From Salvia splendens (lineage: Eukaryota; Streptophyta; Magnoliopsida; Lamiales; Lamiaceae): 64,000 nt of DNA. The notes below the pieces were generated by a model. That model did no database searches and had not been told where the DNA came from. It saw only the letters and a list, made by a program, of their open reading frames with translations. This document shows positions 10,944-24,000 of this stretch, one piece after another (the first letter of the stretch is position 1; every line of letters begins with the position of its first letter). Made by a program: the position numbers and the translations under genes. The stretch is taken from the NCBI RefSeq assembly GCF_004379255.2, contig NC_056037.1, positions 35,127,012-35,191,011 on the forward strand, in the 5' to 3' direction.

Positions 10944-11680
10944 GCCGCTGAATTTGCAGAAGAGATCGAGAGATAAGAATTTAGGGAACCTATTTTTTTC
11001 TATGCAATGACCATAATACCCCCGCCTTGTTATTATGGACTAAATTTGTGATTGAGGGAACTAATTTCTCCTTAAATTCAAAAATTAATACCAGCCCTTG
11101 ATTTTTTTGATCTTGTGGCTATTATTTGTTCTCTAGTTATTTGGTTAAGAGGTGTTTGCCATAGATCACTACCCTATATATATATATATATATGGATTTC
11201 TTTATTCCACTTTCGCTGTCTCCTTCAATATTTCAATTTCATATATTTTTAAAATTTCCTCAGTCAAATATCTTATACTCAGGTATTATAGAAATAGTTA
11301 ATAAATATTTAATCATTCAAATTTATTTTTCAATTAACCACTTACTATGAATTTAATTATTAAGAAAAATATTATGCATCAATAACATAATAAAATTAAT
11401 GATAACACGCATTGCAACATGCCAACATCAACTTCCATTTTAACATGACTACGTACCAATTGATTCAACTGTTACGTGACATGCCGTTCACTTAAAAGTT
11501 AAATATACTACAACTTAAACCAGAACAAAAACAAAAGAGAAGTACATATCAAGTTTTATTTCAAAATAAACCTCCCATTAAACACCCCCTAAGACTAAGA
11601 GTAGTGAGAGGGAGAGAGATTTCCAAAGTCGGTTTCTAACTAAAAAAAGCAAGAAAACCCCATAAAAACAAACAAAACAC

Positions 11681-12162
11681 TTAATAATTAGTGGTATCTC
11701 TCTTCTTAAACACATCTTCTTTATCCTCCTCCTCCGCCATCCCGAAAGTGTGCTTCGCCGCCTCGGCGGCGCCCTGCGCCATCCCCTTCACCTGATCCCC
11801 GGTCTTCTGCAAAAACCCTCCCGTCTTCTCCTTCCCCGCCGCCGCAGTCTCCCTGCCCGATTCCGCCATCTGCGACGCCTTGTCCTTGGCCGCCTGCGCG
11901 TAGCTCCCCGTCTGCTCCTTGGTCTCGCTGCCCCGCTCCCTCGTTGCGTCTGCGGCCTCCGAGGCCTTGTCCCTCGCCGCCTGGGCCTTGTCCTTCACCG
12001 TGTCCATCGCACGCCCGGTTTTCTCCTGCAATTATTTATAAACATTTAATTTAATTAAAATAATGAAAAATGGTGATATGAGGAATCGTGAGAGAGAGAG
12101 AGAGTTGCCTGAGCATGGCCCTTGGCTTCACCAGCTCTGTAGCTTTGCTCGTGAGAAGACAT
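11681..12162 (-). CDS. Group 3 LEA protein (LEA_4 family, LEA7/D-7-like)
   Basis: Desiccation-protective hydrophilic protein of 132 residues, in two exons: 12109-12162 (MSSHEQSYRAGEAKGHAQ) and 11681-12025 (from EKTGRAMDTVKDKAQAARDK to the stop TAA at 11681). The body is a string of 11-residue amphipathic motifs (KDKAxxARDKA, AKDKASQMAESGRE, AAAGKEKTGGFLQKTGD) ending in AAKHTFGMAEEEDKED. It matches the order of Arabidopsis LEA7-type proteins: start SHEQSYRAGE, QEKTG, GGFL.KTG.QVK, KHTFGM. It has no Cys and is rich in Ala, Lys, Glu and Thr. The intron donor is CAG|GCAACT, a GC-AG intron; no GT donor keeps the conserved QEKTG junction. The family usually has longer repeat arrays, so this is a short member. 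It is probably cytosolic and ABA/drought-induced (see the ABRE feature). Confidence 0.93.
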
Positions 12163-12277
12163 TTTTTGGGATGATTTGAGTGAAAATATGTGTGACTTTG
12201 ATTTGAAGGTGTGGTGTTGTTGGAATGCAAAGAGTTGAATATATTGAGTTGAGGTAAGAAGGAATGGAACTGCATTG

Positions 12278-12345
12278 GATATATATAGATTTTCCTGGGA
12301 AACAAGGAGCTGCCACGTGTTTAACTGTGTGACGCGTGTACGTGT
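12278..12345 (-). promoter_or_regulatory. LEA gene promoter: TATA box and ABRE/G-box motifs
   Basis: A TATATAT box (minus strand) lies at about 12279-12287, some 115-125 bases before the ATG. Just upstream are CACGTGT (12314-12320) and a second ACGTGT core near 12340-12345. ACGT-core ABREs next to the TATA box are typical of ABA-induced LEA genes. Confidence 0.6.
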
Positions 12346-12399
12346 GATTCAGCACTCAGCTTTTACTTAGTTTCTACTTCATCATTAAAAATTGAAAGT

Positions 12400-15300
12400 A
12401 AAGAAATTATGGAGACTAGCTATAGAGGAATTAATTATTAAAATTTGAAATAATTACAAATTCAAATTGAGAAAGTGAATGTACTAGTAGTATTCGAGTT
12501 AGTTGTATGTATTGTATCCATCTAAATTATATTTCCAACATTACAAACTTATATTCTCGAGCATAATATGGAGATGTATTAACATCAGATGCAAGAAAAA
12601 GATAAATTTGATAGACCCTATAACATGATAACCTACAGTAATTACTTTCCCACTAAATTTAGCCTTTTAAATTTATGTCAAAGGTCAAAACCATATGAAC
12701 CCACCTCAGTTTTGATGAAATTATATTATATACTCTATTAGTGATCAAGAGACTATCAAAAGGGCTAAATCAAATATAACTCAGCTTCGGCAATAAATTA
12801 ATTTCAAAATTTTCATTAGTCTCGTATTACAAGTACAAAAGAAACGGCCAATTTGGGGAAAAAATTGCCTCAGAAAAAAATACACCAATCCATAAGTTGA
12901 CTACGTTGAATTCCTTGGAACAAATATACATTCGTCTACATTAATAGCCAAGCAATCAGCTTCCTGCTTCAAGATCTATGAGCTTGCAGATCAAAATTCT
13001 CAAGTTCCAACGAAACAGATAGGCATCATCACATAAAATAAAATATTTATAGTATAACAACATCATTTGCATAAACAACAGACATAAATTCAAATTTTCA
13101 TCCACATTAATATGTAGGATAGAAAGATTCATCTTGTGCATTTAAATTCCTTAACTTGATTTTCCTTACTTTAACTTTAACTTGCTCATAGAGATAACCC
13201 TTTTGAAAATAATAACGTATACTTAATCAGACTCAAGGAAAACATCTACTTAGACTACATACATCGTGCATATGTTTTCGTTTTGTTCTTTGCTTTTTCT
13301 TAAGGACGTTCTAAAATTCCTTTTCTTTTATAGTAATTAAATCAGAGCTGCGTTAAGTACTTCCTTTCTCTTTCAATTTACGCGCCGCCCGACGTCGAGT
13401 GTCCCCAAAATCCTACACCGTCGGCCCCATTACACTCATGGCTAGTCACAATTAATTACATAATGAGATTTAATTAAGCGCACTATCCATTTGAAAACCA
13501 CAGAAATCACACATCTGCTTCTCTTCCTCTTTCTCTCAACCACCGCCGCCGATGAGTGCTCCAGCCGACGACATCAGGCCGTTGGCGACTCCTCATTGGC
13601 GCCCCTCTATTTCTCATCTCTCTCAGTTGTGAAATTCAGCAAGTAGAAGTAGAAGTAGGAGGTGGAAGGAGGAGGTTGACGTAACATTTTATAGGAGGAG
13701 AAAAATAACAAGTGGCGGTATAAAAGAAGGATGAGATTGGGCTCCAAGTGGGCTCAACTAAAAGATTGTAATTATAATTTGCAATTTCTTAGATCCAACA
13801 TGTCTTTTATATGTTTAGGTCCAAAGCTTTGTAACTTAAGATAAAGAATTTCTTATTATTTCAAATACTAAACGAAATCTTAAACTCCTCTTGATCATCT
13901 GTACTACGTTCAATACTCATTTAAGTGTTGAAAAGAAATAAAGATTTAATTCGGCTTCAAAACTGACGTAATTTCAAGAACAACTAAAAAGGGATAAGAA
14001 AAATTGAGTGTTATAATCTACGCACCTTAACAAAAATTTCGTCTCAAAATTTGTACAACTTTAAGCGAGTTATTTCAAAGGTCTTGGCTATACACTTTGA
14101 GCTTGAGAAAAAAGCTCTCTACTAAAAGATTAGATTCTTACTTTGAGTCCTTACGAGAATTTCGCCAAATAAATGTGTGCAGTATGTATGTTAATCATCA
14201 AATACTACTCCATTGTGAATATATGTGAATTTAATTCAAAATTATAAATATGAAATTAGAACTTTCGTGTAAAATAAAAACTTATATTCATAAAGTAAAT
14301 CGTTATAATCTAAGTCAGACTCAGTGGCTTAATCGTGTGCAGCACAAGCGGTGTTGATTGGTCTATGATGGAGCATTTATATAAAAAGTGTGTGGCATAT
14401 TTAGTTCTTTCTCAATATTGAAAATATAAGGGAAAAAATATTCAGTTGAAAACTGAACCAGTTCCATATTGATAGAGTATGTGAGAATTTAAATGCATAA
14501 TCACAAGTACATCAAGCATTGCATAAATGGCAATGTCAAAGCAAAACACTATTGGTGAAAAACATAATTACCGTTACTCACAATTTAATTGCTAAATTAT
14601 TTAATTTTAATTAATGGATTATGCATATAAAATATTTCACATTTTACTACGAGATATGGTAAAACATTTCTTTTTTATTATTGTATTATTGCATAATGTG
14701 TTTTGCGCCTCCCTTAGATATGCTTGATCCAACTTCCAAACAATCAAATAATTGTCACTTTAATCGAAAAGCAAAATTCAAAACCTAGTTCTCCTCTCTC
14801 ATATCCAAAGACCCGCATCTAGCTGGCGCTGGCGTTGGCGTTGATGCTGATCATTCGCATGGCTTTCCGGTTGGTGCTGGAAATTGTGGCGATTGCTGGG
14901 CGAGGTAATCAGAAACCTTTTTCTTTAGTTCTTGGCGTTTTTCCTTTTCCAATTTCTCTTTCAATAGCAATTTGATTTCACAATACAGTCTATCCTATCA
15001 TGAACATGTTTTAAACCTTGGTTTCTAAATTATTATAATCTAAGTATAATGTTGGGTGTCCCAATTCAACGTTAATTCTCTTGGACCCAACATTAATCAA
15101 ACAATCAAAGAACTTTTCACGTCCAGTTTCCGCCTATCCAACTCAATACTCTATTCCCACAATCCCAAATATGCTTTTGAAAGTTCCCGATTACATTAGC
15201 CATCATTCGATATTCTCGATTTGAAATTAGACCCTACACAATATTAATCAAATAGTTTTTCACTTCCAATTCATGGACGACACCCAAATGTTGGGGACGG

Positions 15301-16170
15301 TACCTAACATTAATCTTCTTGGGTCATGCCTAGTCACGCAGCAATAACAAACCCAAACTACTTTAATCTTATACTAAAATTTATTAAATTAAAAAAATAA
15401 GTAGTACTAAGATGAAACTACTTTTACTCTTATACTACAATTTATTAAATTCAAAAAATAAGTAGTACTAAGATGAATTCATCTGATATCATTTTATAGG
15501 CTTGCATGTGTTAAGTCAATGGCAAAGATTTTATCATCCCAATTGATCTACCGATCATTACTAATTGGTTAAACTTTTGACTAAATTATTTCTAGATTTT
15601 TTATGTAAGATTTTCACTAAGCTAGAAATAATTTCTAGAACTTTTTCCCTTTTGATATATGTTCTACAACTCGAATTATCTTCAAAATATATTTTATCCA
15701 ATGAGATAACGTAATATTGATAATGAGATGTAAATAAACATAACTGTAAAATAAATTCATGAAAAAGGTTTTTGAATTAATCGAACAAATTGAAAACAGA
15801 TTGGCAATATCATTCCACATGTAAAGTTGAAAAAATAAGACAAGTTATTTAATTCTAAACAAAAAATATAGAGAAAATGCACAAGCATGGTAGCTTTAAA
15901 TGCATATGTTCACGTTTGAAGACGATATATTGGCATAAATTATTTTGAGCTCCAGAAGTGTATTTGGGGTGGCAGAATGAGCCATCATGCTTTAAAGCCC
16001 CAAAACCAAGAGAAACAGCGTCAATTGTTGCCAAAGCAACACTAAGACTAACATATCCTTTAGAAAACCAAGCAAAATCAATAATATTTTTAGTCCTGAA
16101 GAATATTACAAGATCCATCATTCTTTCGCCTGAATAAGTCTTTCTTTTACCAGTAAAATCTCTGACTGTA
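12400..16170. other. Long AT-rich intergenic region
   Basis: No supported gene. Two short GC-richer islands stand out: 13380-13640 (a TC-rich leader and a 25-codon frame starting ATGAGTGCTCC) and 14815-14905 (GCTGGCGTTGGCG then a frame running into GAG|GTAATC). Neither continues into a recognisable exon. A roughly 61-bp tandem duplication lies at 15356-15476. The stretch 15855-16177 is the probable 3' flank of COX5b. Confidence 0.55.
15356..15476. repeat. Tandem duplication, about 61 bp
   Basis: Two copies of a unit with AAACTACTTT..CTTATACTA at its start and AAGTAGTACTAAGATGAA at its end. Confidence 0.9.
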
Positions 16171-16177
16171 TTCAGTT

Positions 16178-19100
16178 TCAGTGGTGATGATCATCTTCGT
16201 CATCCCCGTGTCCATCGGGAGGTCCACCGGGGCCCACCACTTCAAGCTGTCAACAAATAAAGGGTCATGACATTTTTGGGGCAATAACTGTGTGGAGTTC
16301 CCAAAGCAAAATAGCTTGTCTTTTAACATAACGAACGGTTTCCTTATAGAACTTTGAATGTCTAACAAGACAACCTTTTTCACATGGCATAAAAAGACAA
16401 GCTATTTACAATAAAATAATACCCCCTCCGTCCCATAAAAATATGTGCATTTTTCATTTTCGTCCGTCCCACAAAAATATGTGCATTCCATTTTTCGGAG
16501 AGTTATGTATCAATTTAATAATGTAGGTCCCACTATCCACTAACTTTACTTTAACTACCATTCTTCTCCTCTCTCCTACTTTACCATACTATTCTACTCT
16601 CTAACTTTACCAATTTTGTCTTAGTTCCCGTGCCATACCTATTGCTCATATTTTTATGAGACGGATGGAGTATCATTTAGACAAAAGCAGGCTATTAAAT
16701 CTTTCATGCTTCCCAGTATTTAAACACCAGAAATCAAAGGTGGTTAAGCATTGAGGATTAATCAGGTCGGAAAACGAACAACAAAGGTAAACTGCACCTA
16801 ATTGTTGCTATGAAATCATAGTTACGCTCATTAGATAAAAAAATATAGCAATACTGTAGATATGTCATGCAACGATAAGGATGAATGAATTGTTAACAAG
16901 TCCATGAGGTTGGCAAATTCCCCACATATGCTAGTAAATATGGACTTACCACAAAGTACTGTGAGCATACTGGGCATTCATGTGGCTTACCCTTCTCCAG
17001 CCAAAACCAAACAACGTCATGCTCATCCTCTGCAAAATTACAGGTGCAGAATTGCAGATCATATGGTCAGAGACTCAAGGTGCATGCAGAAATACAACAT
17101 TTGTATAGTACAAAAAGTTACAAAAAGATAGACATATTGGCTTACCGCCTTCACCGCCAGGACATCCCACAATTCTTTTGTCATAATAAGACTTGATCAC
17201 AGCAGGTTCTCCCTGCCAGCAACCACAGGTTGAGATGAGCATAAAATTTAATGCACACACAGACTTCATCCATAAGTTAATGTCTAGGTTATTCTTTGTT
17301 CCAATATTTTTTAATGCATCGGGATGGACTACTCAACACAAACTACCAGATTAGAAGCTAAATACAAAACTCTGGCTTTCTACCCAGAGATCACCCGTCA
17401 CCAATGCACTCGACTAGTTGCTAGTTCCACATGAGCAAACCACCAACAGTAAGGAATAAGCAGAACTAAAATAAATTTTGATGTACTTAGACACTTAGTT
17501 AATCACCTACTCAAAGATGCATTATTTTTATGAATATAAAAGATGCATTTAGTGAAACATATCACCATAATCTTCCAAATAAGAGACAATAGAGTTACTG
17601 ACAAGGACCATTACTTCATTGAAAATGCTATAATTACAATGAATAACAGATAGAAATTTACAAAGTCGTGTAAATCTTTTAACAACTGAAAATTTAAAAA
17701 TGCGTATTTCTCTTATACACTAAACATATGCATATAATCTTTGTTAAAAATATTATTTCATGCAAAATATTTGTGAGCTTATGAAGTACATATTTTTATG
17801 ACCATAGATATACACCATACGAACACATAATGAAGCACACAATTTTATGAGTTTAGATATTCATCATACAAATACATACATAACAATATTTGAATGGTAT
17901 TGGCAGGATTTCAACAAAGTCAGTACTCAATAACTATCCCCAAAACGGTTACTCTCTCAACCATAATAAGGCAGCTCAGTGTTTTGACGCGATTGTTTCG
18001 GATTTCGCACTTCGCTGAGATAGACTTAGCCAACTAAAAGACAAGGGTAGGTGTAGGAAGTATGATAATTGATTATTGCCTCTTTAATCAAAACAACCAA
18101 GAAAACCTGGGTAAATGCAGCCAGGCCAAAAGTAGGACTAGGGGTCAACATTGCATTTCACTTGGTCTACTGAACCAGCGCACTGGTGGTAAAGTGAGGA
18201 AAGAAACACATTTTTTTTACCATCCGGATATGGAACTTTCAAATTTCAATTCAATATTTAAGTATCATAATTCATTGCTACTCTTTTTGGTATGAGGGGT
18301 AACTGAAAGAGGAAACATATAGGAGTATCTACTAACTACCATGAGACAAGGCCTAGAAACATTTGTTTTGCATCAGCTAAACATATCAACATTCACATGC
18401 ATGTAACACTAGTTTAATAAGAAGGTGCAAATATGCAAAAGTCAATACTTTGAAAATACAAAGGCCCCTATTAAATGAACTTAAGTGATTATTCATCTCT
18501 CTCTCTCTCTCCACACACACAAGAGAGTTTTTGTGATCATTTACTTAAGCACCTATCCATTACAGATTAAAGAGCATCTTTTCCATACATAACACTCGCA
18601 GATAAACAACTACTAACTTTTAAAGAACCACAAAATCTATAAGCACAGCAATTATATAGTGGCTCATGTGGCATGTCTCTATATTCATTATTTCAAATAT
18701 AATCTTACAGCACTGGTGTCCAATACAAGTCCACATCAAGTCCGAGCTAAGATAGGACACCTTCCCATTAAACCCAATATTGATCAGCCATGTCACACTT
18801 TAAATATCCTTCTCAACAAATTAATACACAACAGAACTTCTCAAGAGCCTAAGACAATCTCGTAGCAGATAAAACATCGACCGAAATTGTAGCTATAACA
18901 ATATACTTTATGGACTAACCTTTGTTCCAAATGGACCAGATGGATGGTTAATTTCCAGAATGTCCCTTCCCTGAACCATTCAAAACTCGGGTAAGATAAT
19001 CAACAGCAGTCAACAATCAATCAAAAACAGCAAAAATGACGCACTTCAATCTCGGCCTGAAGCTCTTCACGCTCATGACCAGTAGCAATCGGCACTATAT

Positions 19101-19415
19101 CCTCTACTTTTTTAGGCTCATTCCCTATCAATAAACAGCATTGCCTTCTAATCAACAACCGACCAAAAGGAAAAACGCGCAAACACTTGAAATAACATTC
19201 ACGCGAACGAAAATCGAATAGAAAAGATCCTGAAAAGGGCAGAAATTATGGTTTAGAAGCACACCGGATTCAGAAGAGAAGCGGCGAGAAAAAACGGGGG
19301 CCGAACGGACGACATTCTCCGATGGTCTGGAAGATCCGACGGAGAATTGGGCGGTGTTGGAAGCGGATCGGGGCGGGGCGAGAGTGCGGAGGCGGACAGC
19401 GAGCCTTCGGAACAT
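16178..19415 (-). CDS. COX5B: Cytochrome c oxidase subunit 5b (complex IV), mitochondrial precursor
   Basis: Nuclear-encoded, zinc-binding peripheral subunit of mitochondrial complex IV on the matrix side. Predicted exons: 19265-19415, 19045-19124, 18920-18970, 17146-17212, 16950-17029 and 16178-16246; phases agree, giving 165 residues. Exon 1 encodes an Arg/Ser-rich mitochondrial presequence (MFRRLAVRLRTLAPP.., with SRRFSSES near its end). The mature part has PIATGHEREELQAEIEG, NHPSGPFGTKGEPAVIKSYY, VGCPGGEGEDEHDVVWFWL, GKPHECPVCSQYF and LEVVGPGGPPDGHG. The Cys of GCPGG and the two of CPVC form the zinc site together with a further residue of the fold. The C-terminus is Asp/His-rich. I chose MFRRL as start because the frame upstream lacks presequence character. 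Intron 5 (16247-16949) contains a Stowaway element. The last intron before exon 3 is long (17213-18919) and AT-rich. Confidence 0.95.
16422..16670. mobile_element. Stowaway MITE in the last intron of COX5b
   Basis: The ends CCCCCTCCGTCCC (16422) and ACGGATGGAG (ending 16670) are flanked by TA on both sides. The 249-bp size, TA target and CTCCGTCCC termini match Stowaway (Tc1/mariner-type). Confidence 0.85.
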
Positions 19416-19439
19416 GATTGGGATCCGAGTGTGGTCACG

Positions 19440-21079
19440 GATCTGATCTAAGGTCACCCCCCTTTGATTGATGACAACTTGTTTCTCTCTCTGGAAAAGC
19501 AAATGTTGGTGGTAGAAAGGTAAAAGTTGGAAGACGAGTGAGAGGAGGGAGCAGCGGCAGCGGCGGCGTCGGCAGAGGGGTAGGGTGGCTCAATTTTAGC
19601 GGTTGACTCACACGCGTGGAGATTGTCGCACGTGTTTTGCCCCTACATTAACCTCGGATCAAATATTTTGACTAAATTTGTTTCACAAAACGTTTAAAAT
19701 TAAATTAATGTTCACCTTCTTAGAAATAGCAAGTTAAGACCTCAATTCTTGGCATTATGTGGCGTTCAAGTTTTAATTCCATGAGGCCCATGTTATAACA
19801 TCGGCTCGCACTGTTCCATGCTGAGATGTTCGGTTTTTATTTCTTTCAAAATGGCTGAGAATTGTAACTGTATTGAAGAATTGAGTCAAGAATTGGTGTC
19901 AAAATACCATCTATACCCCTTTGATTTTCAATTTCCACCCAATTCAACTCATCTCTACCCTCTCTCTCATCTGCATTCTCGTCAACTCAATTTCCACCCA
20001 ATTGTAACTGCATTGAAGACGATGGGTGCGCAACACATGTGGGTGACGCGTAGATGGCATCGTACATCTCAGCGGCGGTGGTGGGAGCGGATGTAAACGT
20101 TGGTGCTGCCGCACGCCGCTGCGCCGTTTTTTTATGATTGCGGTCGCTATTGATGGTAAATTTAAAGAAAATGAAGAAAGTGTTTGAGCTTTCTATGAAA
20201 CGTTGCTTAGATTCCTCTGTGATTTTCTTTTAGGAGTTTTACCATTGTTGAATGAATTTGTTGAATCTGGATTGTTTTCTTTACAAGTGAAATAATCTCT
20301 CGCCCAAAAAATTCACGGATTATGCAAAAGCTACGAGGGCTTTTTAGTCTACTCATAAAGGAAAGAATAAAAATTAATTAATTCAGAACTTAAAAATTGT
20401 CAAAACATGACAATTTCTTATACACTGAACATTATATTTGAGTTCTAATTCTGTGGGCCCCTCATCACTAAATTCTCTCATGTTTTAATTCTCATCATCC
20501 CATATCAAGGAACTGAACATGCCCGTAAACGCTTGTAGTAGCATTTTTTTTTGTGAAATTAATTTTTTTTGACGATCCTCATATTGTTAAATCTTGTACC
20601 TTATCATCATGTGATTTTTTGACAACTAACTTTTGTTCATTTACTTTATGGGAATGCTTTTAGGAGTCTAGTACATGATATCTATTTTTTGTTCGTTTAA
20701 GGATCACAACACTTAACGATAAAAAGGGAGTCAAATTGAAAATTAAACAAACCCTTCAACCGTATTGATTCAAGTTGTTGCTCTATGGTGTTTGAGACAC
20801 TACAATTGTGTTTAGTTGATGATGATGTGATGAACATGCAGCAGCAGCAGCAGCGCGCCATAATCATCTAGCATTCTCGCACCGTCCTTTTGATGATGTG
20901 CATTAATTGACAGTTCCGTCATACGGGAGTTCCACAAAAGTTATATAGATATACTATCACTATATGGAACTACAAATATCTCTCTCTCCTCTGCTTCAAG
21001 ATTACAGACATACTTACAAGATATTCAAAAGTTTCTTGCAAAAATAAATAATTGAAGGACAGATTGAACAACCTCTTAA
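19440..21079. other. Intergenic region between COX5b and UVR3
   Basis: No supported gene. 19440-19600 is the COX5b leader and promoter area (GA-rich, CACGCGTGG and CACGTG-like words at 19612-19634). A frame at 19818-20096 has no recognisable features. A (CAG)n run lies at 20839-20854. The 3' flank of UVR3 ends at 21079. Confidence 0.55.
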
Positions 21080-24000
21080 TTAGTCGATGGTGGTCTGTTT
21101 TAGCCTTTTGGATTTGGGCGGCCTCTTGTCTTCCTCGTGTTTATTCCTTAGATACTCAAGATCTTCTCCACTCAACTTCCCCTTAAGCCTTTTGTTTAAC
21201 TCATATGCTTCATATAATATCTGTTTGCATTCTTTACTAGCAAGATTATGGTCTACCACTGCACACAACACAAATAAAGCAAGAAATTTTTATAAAAAAA
21301 ATACCAAAAAACCAGTATGTATAAATGATGTACCAAAAGGTCTGGTATGACATCAATATGAGAAGATTTCATTATAGTAGGAGTATATCGTATGGCAACA
21401 AACCTGGCTTTGGATAATCCTTTCCAATTATGCATTTTGCTTTAACTTGTATGCTCATAGGCGCTGTCCATGGCTCATAGATATACTCCTTAGGCATGTC
21501 TGCAATAACAACGTGGGCTTTAAACTTCAAAACCATCGTGCATAAAAAGTTGAAGAATCGTAGAGCAATGTATGGGCATACCTTTTAGTATCGGGAGAAA
21601 ATGCCTGATATAATTGCCATTAGGGTCATACTTTTTCCCGAAAGTAATTGGAGAATATATACGGTTATACTGGGAAAGCAAGTCAAGAAAGATGATCAGA
21701 ATTCAGTTTATCACCTATGTAGTTCATGTCAGAGTATGAAGAAAATAGGCAAGAGTTATTCCCAGACCTGATAAAAGAAAGATGAGCATGATAACCACAT
21801 CCAGTTGGCGTTATTGATTGCCCAGTCCGAATCAATAAGAAGCCTTTCAAAAACATCACGTCCTTTTTCCCAATGCACAAACTGTGAAGACAACCACAAC
21901 ACTGTCAACCAAACACTATATATGTATCTGGATGTTACCGATGCTTCTGAAGTTACTTACCAGATCTCCACGGGTAAGGAAGCAAGCAACACAGTGTCGG
22001 GCGAGATGATGCATCCAGCCCCACTTCCGAAGCTGCTAGACCAAAAAACTAAACGTAGATGTAAAGGTTGTCCAACGCAATCCATGACAGAACTAGCAGA
22101 CAAGTTGAAAGACTGAGAAAATTGGCCAAATTTCAAATCTGACCTGCATCATTATGGCATCAATCCAAGGAAATCCGGTCCTGGCATCTCTCCAAGCAGC
22201 CAGCAGTTCGTCGTCATTTTTCCATGGTATCTGTATAAAATAATTTCAATCAAAATACCAGGATATATAACACATTGTCTACTCTTGAGGTTTCTCTATA
22301 TGCGGTAGATTTCTTTCAAAAACATGTTTATATCCATTACCACTCAGAAGTTGTAGCAATGGAGACAAAGCATGCAATCTTGTTTCAAGTATGACAGCAG
22401 GAAACAAATAAATGAGTCTCTAATTTCAAAGAAAGAACAAAACATACAACAGAGAGACACACTCTTCCTGGATAAATCATGTTTTGTAATTCAAGACATA
22501 AACTGAAGTCACAATTAGTACCTGTCTACAAATTTGATTGTCCTTCATTTGATCAAAATTAGGAGTACCAAAGGCGACTGTGTAGAAGAAATCTCGCCAT
22601 AACAGCTACAGGAACTCAGAATGTCAGTTCGATGAATTCATGACATTGTATGTTATAGTACAGTATAATAAACTAATTAACCTGTCCAAGAAGGGAAACG
22701 GGGGGAGATGTGTGCTTTTTGCAATTTCTCTGAACCTCTTGTATACATTGGTAAAAGTACCTGGAAGAAACACAGCCAAACTGCCAACAATTTGTAAACA
22801 GAAAAGGTTAGGGGGCTTCAAGTAAATAAAAAAATGAGAAAACTATGCTTAACCTACTTTCAAGTAGGGTGATAAAACAGTTGTTGCTGGTTTTATAAAT
22901 GAAGATGGATCACCCTTGGGTTTCTCAAAATTAGCCACCCACTCCTGCAACACAAGAATTAGGAATATCATGTACAATACGTGTAGACTAAAGGGAAGCC
23001 AGCAGAATCTCATAACTATGGAGTACTAAAACTTATCAAATTCCGAGGTAAACCCTTTATATACAGGCATAGTAGCCCAGAGTCATAGCTCAAGAGTATT
23101 TCAGAATATATTATCACAGATTGACAGATATATGCCCCATAAACCGAGCAACTTTTTGCAGTTCTGGGAGAATGGAGATTGTACTCATGAATACCTTGTT
23201 TTCCATAGAAGCTTTCAACCTTCTCAATCCTTCTGATTCTCCACCCTTAAAGGGGGTATTTTCATCCTGTTAATCAGTGCTTATTTGTTACAAAGCGTTT
23301 GAATTAGGCAAACTTTTTAATGAAGAAGTCATTGCATACCTCTGGTGTGTCCTCATAGCCAAGCTCCTTGATTGATGGGACTTTAATGATCGGGAAATTC
23401 CCCAAATTTCCAACTGATGGGAGCCGGTTTTGCTCACTAAAAAGTGTAGATGATGTCCAAGAGGGCTCCCCAGCTAGCTTGACAAAAGACTGATAAGTCG
23501 AAGGCGGCTTTCCACCGTTCTAGGATCAAATAATGAAATGGAGTCAATGAAAATAATACGTTGATGATGAGCAGTAGGGAACCACTAAATTTTAAACAAA
23601 GCATACTAACCTTTTCTATGATATCTGCAGGATTGAAGAGTGTATGACTCACAGGAGAGTAAATCTCTATACCAGCAGCAGTAGCATATTTCTGTACGAG
23701 CCAATGTTAAACCTCTTCTTATAGAATATTGATGAAAAGTCAAAAACTGCTAAATCCTCGTGCATTCAAAGAACATATTATGGCTTCCTAAGTAACATTA
23801 TGACTAGCAAAGAATGCATTATGATTCCGGAAACACTTACTCTGACTTTGTCATCCAAACTCTGGTAATACGGCTCAGTGTCAAACTCAAAACACAGCTT
23901 CTTTATGCTCCACTGGTGTTTCATCATGAAATAAATGACATTAGGATATACACTTACAACATACAAAGTTAGAAATACACAGCAGACCAATCATGTCGAC

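Larger units (their letters stand above)
9529..11176. mobile_element. TA-microsatellite-flanked element A (Micron-like), with minisatellite and gene-like fragments
   Basis: Perfect 13-bp inverted ends (TAGGGTAGTGATC at the left, GATCACTACCCTA at the right) sit inside (TA)n on both sides. Subterminal sequence around AACTAGAGAACAAATCTCAG is repeated in inverse near the right end. The body contains a GC-rich patch at 9735-9860, the minisatellite 10057-10456, and a coding-like GC-rich block 10566-10943. There is no transposase. A related element lies at 50250-52516. Insertion into (TA)n recalls rice Micron; the superfamily was not established. Confidence 0.75.

Noticed and set aside
15855..16121. 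88-codon minus-strand frame downstream of COX5b
   Set aside because: Sits directly after the COX5b stop and is most likely its 3' UTR; no family features.
19818..20096. 92-codon plus-strand frame near COX5b
   Set aside because: Internally repetitive (CAATTTCCACCCAATT twice), with no recognisable protein feature.
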